Below, piece after piece: positions 8,495 through 16,595 of a stretch of 64,000 nt of DNA (positions are counted from its first letter, which is position 1; every line of letters begins with the position of its first letter). This DNA is from Alphaproteobacteria bacterium (lineage in GTDB: Bacteria > Pseudomonadota > Alphaproteobacteria > Caulobacterales > Hyphomonadaceae). The notes beneath the pieces are model-generated. The model did not search any database. It worked only from the letters and a program-made list of their open reading frames with translations, and was not told where the DNA came from. A program made the position numbers and the translations under genes. The DNA lies in assembly GCA_018222605.1 (NCBI GenBank), contig JAAEZZ010000001.1:310001-374000 (forward strand), in the 5' to 3' direction.

Positions 8495-9381
8495 CAGCTC
8501 GCCTCCTCTGTCAGGGTTTTGGGCTTGGAGACCGGTGCATCGACCTGGGTTTCCTTGTCACCATTGATGACGCGCACATTGGTCGTACGCGGCGCAGTTG
8601 TCCGTGTGGGGCTACGGCGCACAATGACGCGCTTGGGCTCGGTCTTCACGACAGACAGGGTATCCGCCTCTTCCGCACGGCCGATCAGCGCCAGGCCCAA
8701 AGCGCCCTGCGTACCGGCCGCCCCCAAGGCGAGCGCGCCTTCGGGTGTGACTTCCAGCGTCACAGTGTTGGATGGGAAAGCCCCTTCCATGTTGGACTCA
8801 AATATCTGGTCTATGGCCAGCACTTTGACATTGCGCAGAACAGGCCGCGCAATCATCTTGCCTGAAACGCGCATCTGGTCGCCATCCTGAAAGGTGGCCG
8901 AATTACCAGGTTCCTTCTCGATAAACTCGTTTACGTCCACACGATCACCGGGCAACACGAAACCGGCAACACCTGTATCACTCCGTACCGTGATTGCCAC
9001 GGCACGCATGCCCGGCTCAATGGCTGCGGCCAGCGTGAGAAGGTTGCTCGCCTCATCCAGCTTGGCTGCCATGATAGGTTCGCCCGGCAGTATCAGTCCC
9101 CGCGCATAGCGCACGGTTTCCAGATCTGCAGCGTCTCGCAAAACACCTTCCGGCAGGGCGTTGGCAGGCCATTCAATGCTGCGCACCTGAGCACCAGTGA
9201 CTTCCTCACCCGGCTCGATTGCGTTTGCTGCAACCAGCACACTTGCCATCTCGACGGCAGCGATTTGCGGCTGCGCGTCGGCGTCATTATTGTCAGCGGT
9301 CATATAATACCGGCCGAGAAAGACTGCGCCGATCCCCAGCACCGCAGATAGTCCCAGACTTAAAAGCGGAGTCACTTTCAT
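8494..9381 (-). CDS. cpaB: Pilus assembly protein CpaB (RcpC)
   Basis: CpaB is a periplasmic SAF-domain protein that associates with the CpaC secretin. From the chosen start it has 295 residues: an N-terminal membrane anchor (VTPLLSLGLSAVLGIGAVFLG), then a SAF domain with LVAANAIEPGEEVTGAQVR and ILPGEPIMAAKL, then the RcpC/CpaB core with GMRAVAITVRSDTGVAGFVLPGDRVDV. The C-terminus is basic and threonine-rich. I prefer the ATG at 9381, because an AGAGGG ribosome site lies 8 bases upstream and the protein then begins with the membrane anchor; an in-frame ATG at 9423 would add 14 basic residues. It is the first gene of the pilus operon. Confidence 0.88.
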   Translation of the reverse strand: MKVTPLLSLGLSAVLGIGAVFLGRYYMTADNNDADAQPQIAAVEMASVLVAANAIEPGEEVTGAQVRSIEWPANALPEGVLRDAADLETVRYARGLILPGEPIMAAKLDEASNLLTLAAAIEPGMRAVAITVRSDTGVAGFVLPGDRVDVNEFIEKEPGNSATFQDGDQMRVSGKMIARPVLRNVKVLAIDQIFESNMEGAFPSNTVTLEVTPEGALALGAAGTQGALGLALIGRAEEADTLSVVKTEPKRVIVRRSPTRTTAPRTTNVRVINGDKETQVDAPVSKPKTLTEEAS

Positions 9382-9446
9382 TCTGAATGCCCTCTTGCGC
9401 GCATAATGCGCTCTCATCAGCATTCATCATGAATCAGAAGCCTATA

Positions 9447-9463
9447 AGGTCTCTTGAAGACCT
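9447..9463. repeat. Perfect 6-base inverted repeat upstream of cpaB
   Basis: AGGTCT and AGACCT are separated by the five bases CTTGA, in the leader region of cpaB. It could be a small RNA hairpin or an operator. No T-run follows on either strand, so it is not a terminator. Confidence 0.3.
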
Positions 9464-9497
9464 GCAGGCAAATCTGCGCCGCTTGCAGAACGGCGCG

Positions 9498-9505
9498 TTA
9501 ACCAT
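9498..9505 (+). promoter_or_regulatory. Possible CtrA half-site upstream of the pilus operon
   Basis: TTAACCAT matches the conserved half of the alphaproteobacterial CtrA box. A second TTAACC lies at 9530-9535. Neither has a good second TTAA seven bases away, so these are half-sites only. In Caulobacter, pilus genes belong to the CtrA regulon, which makes the placement sensible. The assignment is a motif match, not evidence of binding. Confidence 0.25.
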
Positions 9506-9560
9506 AGCGAAACGTCTAAAACCACAGGGTTAACCTGGATTGGACAATAGGGCATATACC

Positions 9561-10550
9561 TTAAGGAGAAATTATACTCGCATAGGTTTCTGGATCGACA
9601 TTGCCGCCCGTTGCCATAACCCCGATGCGTTTGCCTTTCATTCCTTCAGGAACACCGCGCAAGACAGCCGCCAGAGCCGCCGCGCCACCGGGTTCAACCA
9701 CGATCTTCAAATAGCGGAAGGCCAGACGCATAGCCTCGCGCACCTCATCGTCAGAAACAACCATACCGCCTGCGAACAGGCGTTTACCAAGCGCGAAAGT
9801 ATATTTCTCCCCCGGCGAAGGCGTCAGGATCGCATCACATATAGAGCGCGTACCCGGGGCATTGCGGCAAAGCTCTCCACTCGCCAGAGATCGCGCCCAG
9901 TCATCATGGCCTTCCGGCTCAGCTGTCCAGATGGAGGTTTTCGGCGATAGGCCTTCCATGGCGAGCGCAATGCCGCTCGTCAGACCGCCTCCGCCTGCGC
10001 AACAGACCAGATGATCCAGCGGCCCGCCAAGCGCTTCGGCCTGGCGCGCGAATTCCATGCCGGCTGTGCCCTGCCCGGCAATAATGTCCGGGTCATCGTA
10101 ACTCGGCACCAGCACTGCGCCGCGCTCCGCCGCGATGCGCTCGGAGATGTCTTCCCGGCTTTCTGAATTGCGATCATACAGGTGGACGTCGCCGCCATCG
10201 GCCTTGACACCATCAACTTTGATCTGGGGGGCATCTTCCGGCATCACGATCAGCGCTGGCATGCCCAGCAGCCGCGCCGCGCGGGCAATACCCTGCGCAT
10301 GGTTTCCGGAAGAGAATGCAACCACACCTGCCGCACGCTGACTATCAGGTATTTGCGACAGCCGGTTCATGGCGCCGCGTATCTTGAAGCTGCCCGTCAC
10401 CTGCAGGCATTCAGCCTTTATCAGAACAGTAGCCCCTGCCCGCTCATCCAATACAGGATGACTCAGAACAGGGGTTTCGCGGACAACGCCCTGCACGCGG
10501 GATTCTGCCGCGACGACGTCATGAAATTCGGGAAGGTTACGCTCGGTCAT
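9561..10550 (-). CDS. PLP-dependent threonine ammonia-lyase / serine racemase-like enzyme
   Basis: A fold-type II pyridoxal-phosphate enzyme of the threonine dehydratase/serine racemase family: it would deaminate threonine or serine to the 2-oxo acid, or racemise serine. The 329 residues carry the PLP lysine in TGSFKIRGA near residue 57, SSGNHAQGIARAA near 80-92 (cofactor ring contact) and the glycine-rich phosphate loop CCAGGGGLTSG near 183-193. There is no C-terminal ACT domain, so it is a catabolic-type short form without isoleucine feedback. It stands alone between the pilus operon and galU. Substrate choice among threonine, serine and hydroxyaspartate cannot be settled from sequence by eye. 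Confidence 0.82.
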   Translation of the reverse strand: MTERNLPEFHDVVAAESRVQGVVRETPVLSHPVLDERAGATVLIKAECLQVTGSFKIRGAMNRLSQIPDSQRAAGVVAFSSGNHAQGIARAARLLGMPALIVMPEDAPQIKVDGVKADGGDVHLYDRNSESREDISERIAAERGAVLVPSYDDPDIIAGQGTAGMEFARQAEALGGPLDHLVCCAGGGGLTSGIALAMEGLSPKTSIWTAEPEGHDDWARSLASGELCRNAPGTRSICDAILTPSPGEKYTFALGKRLFAGGMVVSDDEVREAMRLAFRYLKIVVEPGGAAALAAVLRGVPEGMKGKRIGVMATGGNVDPETYASIISP

Positions 10551-10596
10551 GTAGCCGGATTAGCCACATTCCGAGGCCATGAAAAGCGGCGTTATG

Positions 10597-11469
10597 CTAC
10601 AGTTCACCCGCATATTGCTTCACAAGCGCCTTGGCAGCCTCGGCAATCTCTTCATTGTCCAGTGCGTGGGCAAGCACGGCTTCGAAATAACCGGCTTTTG
10701 AGCCGCAATCATATTCCTTGCCGTCAAACTCATACGCATAGAAATCCTGGCTCTCCATCTGACGCGCCATGGCGTCGGTCAGCTGAATCTCGCCGCCCGC
10801 ACCCGGGTCCTGATCTTCAAGAAGATCAAAAACTTCCGGCTGCAGAATATAGCGGCCCGTGATCTTGAGATTGGACGGCGCGCTTTCGACCGGCGGCTTC
10901 TCAACCATGCCGGACATCTTGATCAGACGGCCATCGCGGGAAACCGGCGCGATCACGCCATAGGAGGAGACGCGCTCCATCGGCACAGGGTCCACGGCGA
11001 CGATATTGCCGCCTACTTTGTTATAGGCCACCACCATCTGGGCAAGGCCAGAGGGCTTTGCCTTGACGATCACATCCGGCAGCAGGATCGCGAACGGCTC
11101 ATTGCCGATAATGTCCCGCGCGCACCACACCGCATGGCCAAGCCCCAACGGAGATTGCTGGCGCACAAAGCTTGCGGCCCCCGCCGGCAGTGTCGTGGAG
11201 CGCACCTGCTCCAGAATGGCGTCCTTGCCCTTCTTCTCCAGCGCGACTTCCAGCTCATAGGGAATGTCGAAATAGTCTTCGATCGCGCCCTTGTTGCGTC
11301 CCGTCACAAAGACGATGTGCTCGATTCCGGCTTCCAGGGCTTCGTCCACGACATATTGCAAGGCCGGACGGTCAACGACCGGCAACAGTTCTTTCGGGAC
11401 GGCTTTCGTGGCAGGAAGAACTCGGGTTCCAAATCCGGCAACCGGAAGAACAGCTTTTCTTACACGCAT
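10597..11469 (-). CDS. galU: UTP-glucose-1-phosphate uridylyltransferase
   Basis: GalU makes UDP-glucose from UTP and glucose 1-phosphate for polysaccharide and glycolipid synthesis. The 290-residue product opens with the nucleotide-binding motif AVLPVAGFGTRVLPATKAVPKE, has VDRPALQYVVDEAL near 32-45, LLPDVIVK (metal/nucleotide region) near 128-135, and VEKPP near 189-193. Length and motifs match bacterial GalU throughout. The gene is monocistronic as far as can be seen; a 113-base gap separates it from the small gene upstream. Confidence 0.95.
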   Translation of the reverse strand: MRVRKAVLPVAGFGTRVLPATKAVPKELLPVVDRPALQYVVDEALEAGIEHIVFVTGRNKGAIEDYFDIPYELEVALEKKGKDAILEQVRSTTLPAGAASFVRQQSPLGLGHAVWCARDIIGNEPFAILLPDVIVKAKPSGLAQMVVAYNKVGGNIVAVDPVPMERVSSYGVIAPVSRDGRLIKMSGMVEKPPVESAPSNLKITGRYILQPEVFDLLEDQDPGAGGEIQLTDAMARQMESQDFYAYEFDGKEYDCGSKAGYFEAVLAHALDNEEIAEAAKALVKQYAGEL

Positions 11470-11537
11470 GGGGCAAAGGCTCCTTGAGACGGGACAGGCG
11501 AGTGATGTCTCTGAAGTTTAGGGTTAAATAGGATTAA

Positions 11538-11551
11538 GGCCAGTTCTGGCC
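11538..11551. terminator. Possible weak hairpin terminator after the small membrane protein gene
   Basis: GGCCAG, two T, CTGGCC forms a perfect inverted repeat 30-45 bases past the stop of the minus-strand gene at 11583. Read in that direction it is followed only by TTAATCC, so it is at best a weak terminator; it may instead be a regulatory palindrome ahead of galU. Confidence 0.25.
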
Positions 11552-11582
11552 CCTATATCTGTCAGAATTGATCGGCGGGTGC

Positions 11583-11849
11583 CTAAACCCAACCCATGCT
11601 GTACACGCTCAGAGCGGCAACGGTCATTGCCAGGCAAAGGATCAAAATGGTTGAGAGTGAACTGCGAATGCTCGGCCCTTTCGGGACCAAAAGCTCTTCA
11701 GCGATACGGGCTTGAAGATAACGTGCCGGGGAGTTTCCATGAGCGCTGGCATCAAGTGTCTGCTCTGGAGCGGCCCGGCTGTTCTCGCCTGTATTTTCCG
11801 CTACGAATCCATCTTCGTGCAATTCGGGTTTGGGGTTTGGCAAAGCCAT
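11583..11849 (-). CDS. Small tail-anchored membrane protein, function unknown
   Basis: An 88-residue protein I do not recognise. The N-terminal 60 residues are hydrophilic and acidic, and the C-terminus is a single hydrophobic helix (STILILCLAMTVAALSVYSM), so the protein looks tail-anchored with a cytoplasmic head. A GGAGAC ribosome site lies 8 bases before the ATG, which supports it as a real gene despite its size. The leader carries a hairpin whose arm covers this ribosome site and a perfect 13-base palindrome just upstream (both listed separately). No neighbour suggests a role. Confidence 0.6.
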   Translation of the reverse strand: MALPNPKPELHEDGFVAENTGENSRAAPEQTLDASAHGNSPARYLQARIAEELLVPKGPSIRSSLSTILILCLAMTVAALSVYSMGWV

Positions 11850-11859
11850 AAATCAAGTC

Positions 11860-11890
11860 TCCGAAAGGTCTTCGGAACTTGTGTCACAAG
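11860..11890 (-). promoter_or_regulatory. Leader hairpin overlapping the ribosome site, plus 13-base palindrome
   Basis: TCCGAA (11860-11865) and TTCGGA (11871-11876) form a 6-base-pair hairpin with a 5-base loop; on the minus strand the second arm ends inside the CGGAG ribosome site of the 88-residue protein gene. Directly upstream, CTTGTGTCACAAG (11878-11890) is a perfect palindrome around a central base, a plausible dimeric repressor operator. Roles are inferred from position. Confidence 0.4.
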
Positions 11891-11980
11891 AGGCCTAATC
11901 TTTACCTAACATAATCTGTGGGACTGATTCGATTCGGCGACTCAGCCCCACTTTTTATAGTTTTGATTATTTTACAGGAT

Positions 11981-12748
11981 CTACAGAGGTGACAGGCTGT
12001 GGCCGCCATCCACAACAAGGGTTGCCCCGGTCATGTAGCTGCCCTCTTCGGAGGCCAGCAGAAGCAGCGGCCCGGTCAACTCCTTGTATTCGCCAAACCG
12101 GCGCATCACGACGCGCTTGCGCATCTTCTCGCCATACTCGGAATCCAGGAACTCATCATTGATGGCGGTCTTGAAATAGCCCGGCGCAATCGCGTTGACG
12201 CGGATGCCATGGCGGGCAGCTTCCACCGCCATGTTGCGCGTCAGATGGTCAACCGCCGCCTTGGAGGACGCATAGGCGGAAATCATCTGCGATGTGCCCA
12301 GCCCCGTGATCGAGGCAATGTTGATGATCGAACCGCCCTGGCCCGCATGGATCAGCGCCTTGGTCCCATGCTTAGCCACGCGCCAGACGCCGGTAAGATT
12401 CGTGTCGATGACCGTGTTCCAGTCTTTCTCCGCCATCTCCCAATACCAGCCTTCGCGTGACATGCCGGAATTGTTCACGATGATATCGCACGGATGGCCC
12501 AGCGCTTCCTTCACTTCGGCGAATGCACCCGAAACGCTATCTTCGGACGTAACGTCCATGGCAACTGGCAGAGCCTTGCCGCCCTTCTTCTCGATCTCTG
12601 CCGCAACCTCTTCCAGCTTCTCCAACCGGCGCGCGGCGAGCACAACTTGAGCGCCAGCTTCTGCCAGAACCCCGGCAAAATGACGGCCAAGACCACTGGA
12701 CGCCCCGGTAACCAAAGCCGTCTTTTTAGCTAAACTGAACAATCTCAT
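11981..12748 (-). CDS. Short-chain dehydrogenase/reductase (SDR), substrate unknown
   Basis: A classical SDR of 255 residues from the chosen start. It has the cofactor motif TGASSGLGRHFA near residues 14-25, NNSGMS near 95-100 (a serine sits where NAG is usual), a catalytic serine in IINIASITG, and the YASSK motif with Tyr and Lys (SAYASSKAAVDHL), so the catalytic residues are intact. Acidic residues after the second strand are missing (AARRLEK), hinting at NADP(H) preference. The ATG at 12748 gives the normal SDR N-terminus; an in-frame TTG at 12784 would add 12 unlikely residues and overlap the divergent pntAA leader. Substrate cannot be inferred. Confidence 0.85.
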   Translation of the reverse strand: MRLFSLAKKTALVTGASSGLGRHFAGVLAEAGAQVVLAARRLEKLEEVAAEIEKKGGKALPVAMDVTSEDSVSGAFAEVKEALGHPCDIIVNNSGMSREGWYWEMAEKDWNTVIDTNLTGVWRVAKHGTKALIHAGQGGSIINIASITGLGTSQMISAYASSKAAVDHLTRNMAVEAARHGIRVNAIAPGYFKTAINDEFLDSEYGEKMRKRVVMRRFGEYKELTGPLLLLASEEGSYMTGATLVVDGGHSLSPL

Positions 12749-12807
12749 GCCCTCCGAATAAAAAATATTAGTTGTGCGCCGCAAGAATTTTCCTCTATCC
12801 CAGACAT

Positions 12808-13929
12808 ATGAAAATATCTGTTTTGAGGGAGAGGCGATCTGGTGAGACCCGTGTGGCGGCTACACCAGAAACCGTCAAGAAGCTGGTGGCCAGTGGCCAC
12901 TCAATTACAATCGAGTCCGGCGCGGGCACTATCGCAGGTTTCCCTGACGATAGCTTTACTGAAGCCGGCGCGACGATCGCAAAGGATGCTGCCTCGGCTG
13001 CATCCGGTGCCGACATTGTTTTCAAGGTGCGTGCGCCTGAAGCCGATGAAATGGCTGCGCTGCCGGAAGGCGTCGCGCTGATCGCCCTGATGGACCCAAC
13101 AAGCCTGGACGCTGCGCCGCTGAATGCGAGGAAGATTGCGGCCCTGTCCATGGAATTCACACCGCGTATCACACGCGCGCAAAGTATGGATGCCCTCTCA
13201 TCCCAGTCAAACCTGGCCGGCTACCGCGCCGTCATCGAAGGCGCGCAAATCTATGGCCGCGCCATGCCGATGATGATGACCGCCGCCGGCACCATCGCGC
13301 CGGCAAAAGTCTTCGTCATGGGCGCAGGCGTTGCCGGTCTTCAGGCCATCGCGACCGCCCGCCGTCTGGGTGCGGTCGTGACCGCAACGGACGTTCGCCC
13401 CGCTGCGAAAGAACAGGTCGCCTCGCTGGGCGCAAAATTCATCGCGGTAGAGGATGAAGAGTTCAAGGCCGCCGAAACGGCTGGCGGCTATGCCAAGGAA
13501 ATGTCGAAGGAATATCAGGCCAAGCAGGCTGAACTGACTGCGAATCATATCGCCAAGCAGGACATTGTCGTCACCACGGCGTTGATACCCGGCCGCCCGG
13601 CCCCTGTCCTCGTATCCGAAGACATGGTGAAAACCATGAAGCCCGGCGCGGTGATCGTCGACATGGCGGTCAGCCAGGGCGGTAACTGCCCGCTGTCCGA
13701 ACCAGATCAGGTCGTGGATGTGAATGGCGTGAAAGTGGCCGGGTTCTCGAACCTGCCAGCCCGCCTGCCCGCAGACGCGTCATCGCTGTTTGCCAAGAAT
13801 TTGCTCGCCTTCCTGCCGCTCGTGACGGCCGAGGACGGCAGCCTCAATCTCGATACCGAAGACGAAATCGTTACCGCCATGCTCCTGACCAAGGGTGGCG
13901 AGACGGTGAACGAAAGGATCAAATCATGA
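12808..13929 (+). CDS. pntAA: NAD(P) transhydrogenase subunit alpha part 1
   Basis: This is the NAD(H)-binding domain I of the proton-translocating transhydrogenase, which makes NADPH from NADH using the proton gradient. The 373-residue product from the ATG at 12808 begins [26 protein letters not shown], the alanine dehydrogenase/PNT N-terminal signature. The Rossmann region [31 protein letters not shown] follows near residues 171-201, then a long mobile-loop segment and [12 protein letters not shown] near 287-298. A GTG at 12772 would add 12 residues lacking family similarity. The upstream gap to the divergent SDR gene is only 59 bases, so both promoters must lie close to or within it. It overlaps pntAB by four bases (ATGA). 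Confidence 0.95.
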   Translation: MKISVLRERRSGETRVAATPETVKKLVASGHSITIESGAGTIAGFPDDSFTEAGATIAKDAASAASGADIVFKVRAPEADEMAALPEGVALIALMDPTSLDAAPLNARKIAALSMEFTPRITRAQSMDALSSQSNLAGYRAVIEGAQIYGRAMPMMMTAAGTIAPAKVFVMGAGVAGLQAIATARRLGAVVTATDVRPAAKEQVASLGAKFIAVEDEEFKAAETAGGYAKEMSKEYQAKQAELTANHIAKQDIVVTTALIPGRPAPVLVSEDMVKTMKPGAVIVDMAVSQGGNCPLSEPDQVVDVNGVKVAGFSNLPARLPADASSLFAKNLLAFLPLVTAEDGSLNLDTEDEIVTAMLLTKGGETVNERIKS

Positions 13930-14291
13930 AGCGCGCACTCCTGACGCTTGCCGCGGCCAGCTTTGCGCTGCCCGCCTTCGCGGATGCCGGCGGCATCAAC
14001 TCAACTGTACTCCTTGCAGCCCTCTTCGCCATGGCCTGCTTCGTCGGCTATTATGTCGTCTGGAGCGTAACCCCGGCCCTGCATACCCCGCTGATGGCCG
14101 TGACGAACGCCATCTCCTCGGTGATCATCGTTGGCGCGCTGGTTGCCACGGCAACGCTCGGCCTGACCTCCGACAATTGGGTGTCCAAGATCCTCGGCAC
14201 CGTCGCCGTGATTCTCGCCAGCGTGAACATTTTCGGCGGCTTCCTCGTCACCCAGCGCATGCTGGCCATGTACAAGAAGAAGGGGGATTAA
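13926..14291 (+). CDS. pntAB: NAD(P) transhydrogenase subunit alpha part 2
   Basis: A membrane part of the three-subunit transhydrogenase found in many alphaproteobacteria. Of 121 residues, the first 20 ([20 protein letters not shown]) look like a signal peptide, followed by three to four membrane helices: [21 protein letters not shown], then [17 protein letters not shown], then [20 protein letters not shown], ending with the basic tail YKKKGD. The helix with [21 protein letters not shown] is strongly conserved in the family. Start and stop overlap pntAA by four bases, and pntB follows after three bases. Confidence 0.93.
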   Translation: MKRALLTLAAASFALPAFADAGGINSTVLLAALFAMACFVGYYVVWSVTPALHTPLMAVTNAISSVIIVGALVATATLGLTSDNWVSKILGTVAVILASVNIFGGFLVTQRMLAMYKKKGD

Positions 14292-14294
14292 GCC

Positions 14295-15713
14295 GTGGAC
14301 AGTTTTCACTCTACCTGGGCACCGCTGCTCTATCTCGTCGCCGGTATCCTTTTCATCCTGGCCCTGCGCGGTCTCTCCAGCCCGGCGACCAGCCGCAAAG
14401 GGAACCGCAATGGCATGATCGGCATGGGCATCGCGGTCGCAACGACCCTCGCCCTGCTCTGGAACGAACTTGACGTTACCACCTGGGGCCTGATCCTGGG
14501 CGGTGTCGCAATCGGTGGCACCATTGGCGCCATCACCGCGCGTCGTATTCCGATGACCGCCATGCCGCAGTTGGTCGCTGCCTTCCACAGCCTCGTCGGC
14601 CTTGCCGCCGTACTTGTGGCCGCAGCAGCGCTCTACTCACCCGTTCAGTTCAGCATCATGGGCACTGAAGGCATCAAGATGGCCTCCCTGATCGAGCTTG
14701 GACTCGGTTCCGCCATTGGTGCGCTCACCTTTACTGGCTCTGTCATCGCCTTCGCCAAGCTGAACGGCAACATGTCCGGCGCACCGATCATGCTGCCGGC
14801 ACGTCATGTCCTGAACATCCTGATCGCCGCTGGCATCATTGCTCTTCTGGTTGTCCTGATCCAGACAGGCGGCACGGCTCAGTGGGCCTTCTGGGGGCTT
14901 ACTGTTCTGGCGCTGATTCTGGGAATCACGCTGATCATCCCGATTGGCGGCGCAGACATGCCGGTCGTTGTGTCCATGCTGAACTCCTATTCCGGCTGGG
15001 CTGCAGCGGCGCTGGGCTTCACACTCGGCAATTTCGCGCTGATCATTACCGGTGCCCTCGTCGGCTCCTCCGGTGCGATCCTGTCCTACATCATGTGCAA
15101 AGGTATGAACCGCAGCTTCATCTCGGTCATCCTGGGCGGCTTCGGCGGCGACGATGCAGCCGCTGGCGGGGGCGGCGTTCAGGTCGACCGTCCGTTCAAA
15201 CGCGGCTCGGCTGAAGACGCGGCCTTCATCATGAAGAACGCCTCAAAGGTCATCATCGTGCCTGGCTACGGCATGGCGGTGGCTCAGGCCCAGCACGCCC
15301 TCAAAGAGATGTGCGACAAGCTGAAGGAAGAAGGCGTCGAGATCAAATACGCCATCCACCCTGTTGCGGGCCGGATGCCCGGCCACATGAACGTGCTCCT
15401 CGCCGAGGCGCAGGTGCCATATGACGAAGTCTTCGAACTGGAAGACATCAACTCCGACTTCCGAAATTCCGAAGTCGCCTTCGTCATCGGCGCCAATGAC
15501 GTGACCAACCCGGCCGCAAAGACCGACAAGACATCGCCGATCTACGGCATGCCTGTCCTCGATGTGGAAAACGCCGGCACGGTCCTCTTCATCAAGCGTT
15601 CGATGGGCTCCGGTTATGCCGGCATTGAGAACGAACTCTTCTTTCGCGACAACACGATGATGCTGCTCGCAGACGCCAAGAAGATGGTCGAGGATATCGT
15701 GAAGAACCTCTAG
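14295..15713 (+). CDS. pntB: NAD(P) transhydrogenase subunit beta
   Basis: The beta subunit carries most of the proton channel and the NADP(H)-binding domain III. The 472-residue protein starts at a GTG with AAGGGGG just upstream. Eight to nine membrane helices occupy roughly residues 8-270, including SFHSLVGLAAVLVAAAAL and the GADMPVVVSMLNSYSGWAAAALGF stretch. Domain III contains VIIVPGYGMAVAQAQHAL near 315-332, HPVAGRMPGHMNVLLAEA near 356-373, and IGANDVTNPAA near 395-405. Its stop codon shares a CTAG palindrome with the converging folK stop. Confidence 0.96.
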   Translation: MDSFHSTWAPLLYLVAGILFILALRGLSSPATSRKGNRNGMIGMGIAVATTLALLWNELDVTTWGLILGGVAIGGTIGAITARRIPMTAMPQLVAAFHSLVGLAAVLVAAAALYSPVQFSIMGTEGIKMASLIELGLGSAIGALTFTGSVIAFAKLNGNMSGAPIMLPARHVLNILIAAGIIALLVVLIQTGGTAQWAFWGLTVLALILGITLIIPIGGADMPVVVSMLNSYSGWAAAALGFTLGNFALIITGALVGSSGAILSYIMCKGMNRSFISVILGGFGGDDAAAGGGGVQVDRPFKRGSAEDAAFIMKNASKVIIVPGYGMAVAQAQHALKEMCDKLKEEGVEIKYAIHPVAGRMPGHMNVLLAEAQVPYDEVFELEDINSDFRNSEVAFVIGANDVTNPAAKTDKTSPIYGMPVLDVENAGTVLFIKRSMGSGYAGIENELFFRDNTMMLLADAKKMVEDIVKNL

Positions 15714-16237
15714 CAGGCACGCAGCAATGCGAACTTTCGCGTTGCGGCCTCATCCGGTTCGCAAATCTGCTCGGCCGCCTTCTCCATGAGGGCGGCCGTC
15801 ATACTTTTGACGGTGCCCCCGCCAGCCAGCAGCCAGTCCGGCACCAGTTCGCTGAGCGGCTCAAGCACGAAACGACGCTCTGTGATACGCGGATGCGGAA
15901 TGGCCAGGCTTTCCGTGTCCATCTCAACGCCCGGCATCAGCAATATATCGACATCCATCTCACGCGGCCCCCAACGCAGACGCGCCTGACGGCCCAGCTT
16001 CTCCTCTACTTGCTTGCACGCCGCCAGCAGATCGGCGGGCTGCAGATCCGTGTCGATCAGCAGGCAGAGATTGAGAAAGTCCGGCTGGTCCGCCACGCCC
16101 CAGGGCGCGCTGCGATAGAGACGCGACACTGCGCCAAGCGTGATGCCAGCCGTCGCTGCCAGCAAGTCTACTGCCCGCGCCAGAACGGCTTCCCGGTCCC
16201 CGAGATTTGTCCCGAGACCGAGCGCCGCCTCAGCCAT
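15710..16237 (-). CDS. folK: 6-hydroxymethyl-7,8-dihydropterin pyrophosphokinase
   Basis: FolK transfers pyrophosphate from ATP to hydroxymethyl-dihydropterin, the step before FolP in folate synthesis. From the ATG at 16237 (GAGGT ribosome site 6 bases upstream) the product is 175 residues and opens with ALGLGTNLGD, followed by SRLYRSAPWGVADQPDFLN and the signature LRWGPREMDVDILLMP near residues 86-101, then IPHPRITERRFVLEPL. An ATG at 16267 would add 10 residues and overlap folB more deeply. It is the last gene of the folP-folB-folK operon, in the order of the pathway steps except that folB precedes folK. Confidence 0.93.
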   Translation of the reverse strand: MAEAALGLGTNLGDREAVLARAVDLLAATAGITLGAVSRLYRSAPWGVADQPDFLNLCLLIDTDLQPADLLAACKQVEEKLGRQARLRWGPREMDVDILLMPGVEMDTESLAIPHPRITERRFVLEPLSELVPDWLLAGGGTVKSMTAALMEKAAEQICEPDEAATRKFALLRAC

Positions 16238-16595
16238 TGCGGGACCTCGTGATGGCAACGCCGACATGGTCTACCAGATGGCGAATCGGCGCGGAGGGTT
16301 TGCGGACGGTGACAGTCACTTCCTCGACGATGTTCCACTTTTCCAGAATGGCGGAGGCAATGCGTTCCGCGAAGGTCTCGATCAGATTGAACACCGTCTT
16401 GCCGGACAGTTCCTCTGCCAGATCGCAGACTTCACCATAATGGACAGTCTCTTCCATCAGGTCGCTGGAAGTGGCCGGCTCTGCAAGACGGCAGTCAATG
16501 TCGATAAAGAATTTCTGGCCGAGCGATTTCTCGGCGGTGTGAACACCATGAAAGCCATGCAGACAAAGGTTCGTTACGAAAATACGGTCGGTCAA
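16230..16595 (-). CDS. folB: Dihydroneopterin aldolase
   Basis: FolB cleaves dihydroneopterin to 6-hydroxymethyl-dihydropterin and glycolaldehyde. The 121-residue product has the family opening DRIFVTNLCLHGFHGVHTAEKSLGQKF (the substrate tunnel His and Glu lie here), VHYGEVCDLAEEL near 51-63, and NLIETFAERIASAIL near 70-84. It overlaps folP by four bases (ATGA) and folK by eight, indicating tight coupling. Confidence 0.93.
   Translation of the reverse strand: MTDRIFVTNLCLHGFHGVHTAEKSLGQKFFIDIDCRLAEPATSSDLMEETVHYGEVCDLAEELSGKTVFNLIETFAERIASAILEKWNIVEEVTVTVRKPSAPIRHLVDHVGVAITRSRNG

Noticed and set aside
14001-14588. 195-codon open frame on the minus strand over pntAB/pntB
   Set aside because: A shadow of the transhydrogenase genes; composition is Gly/His/Asp-rich and motif-free.
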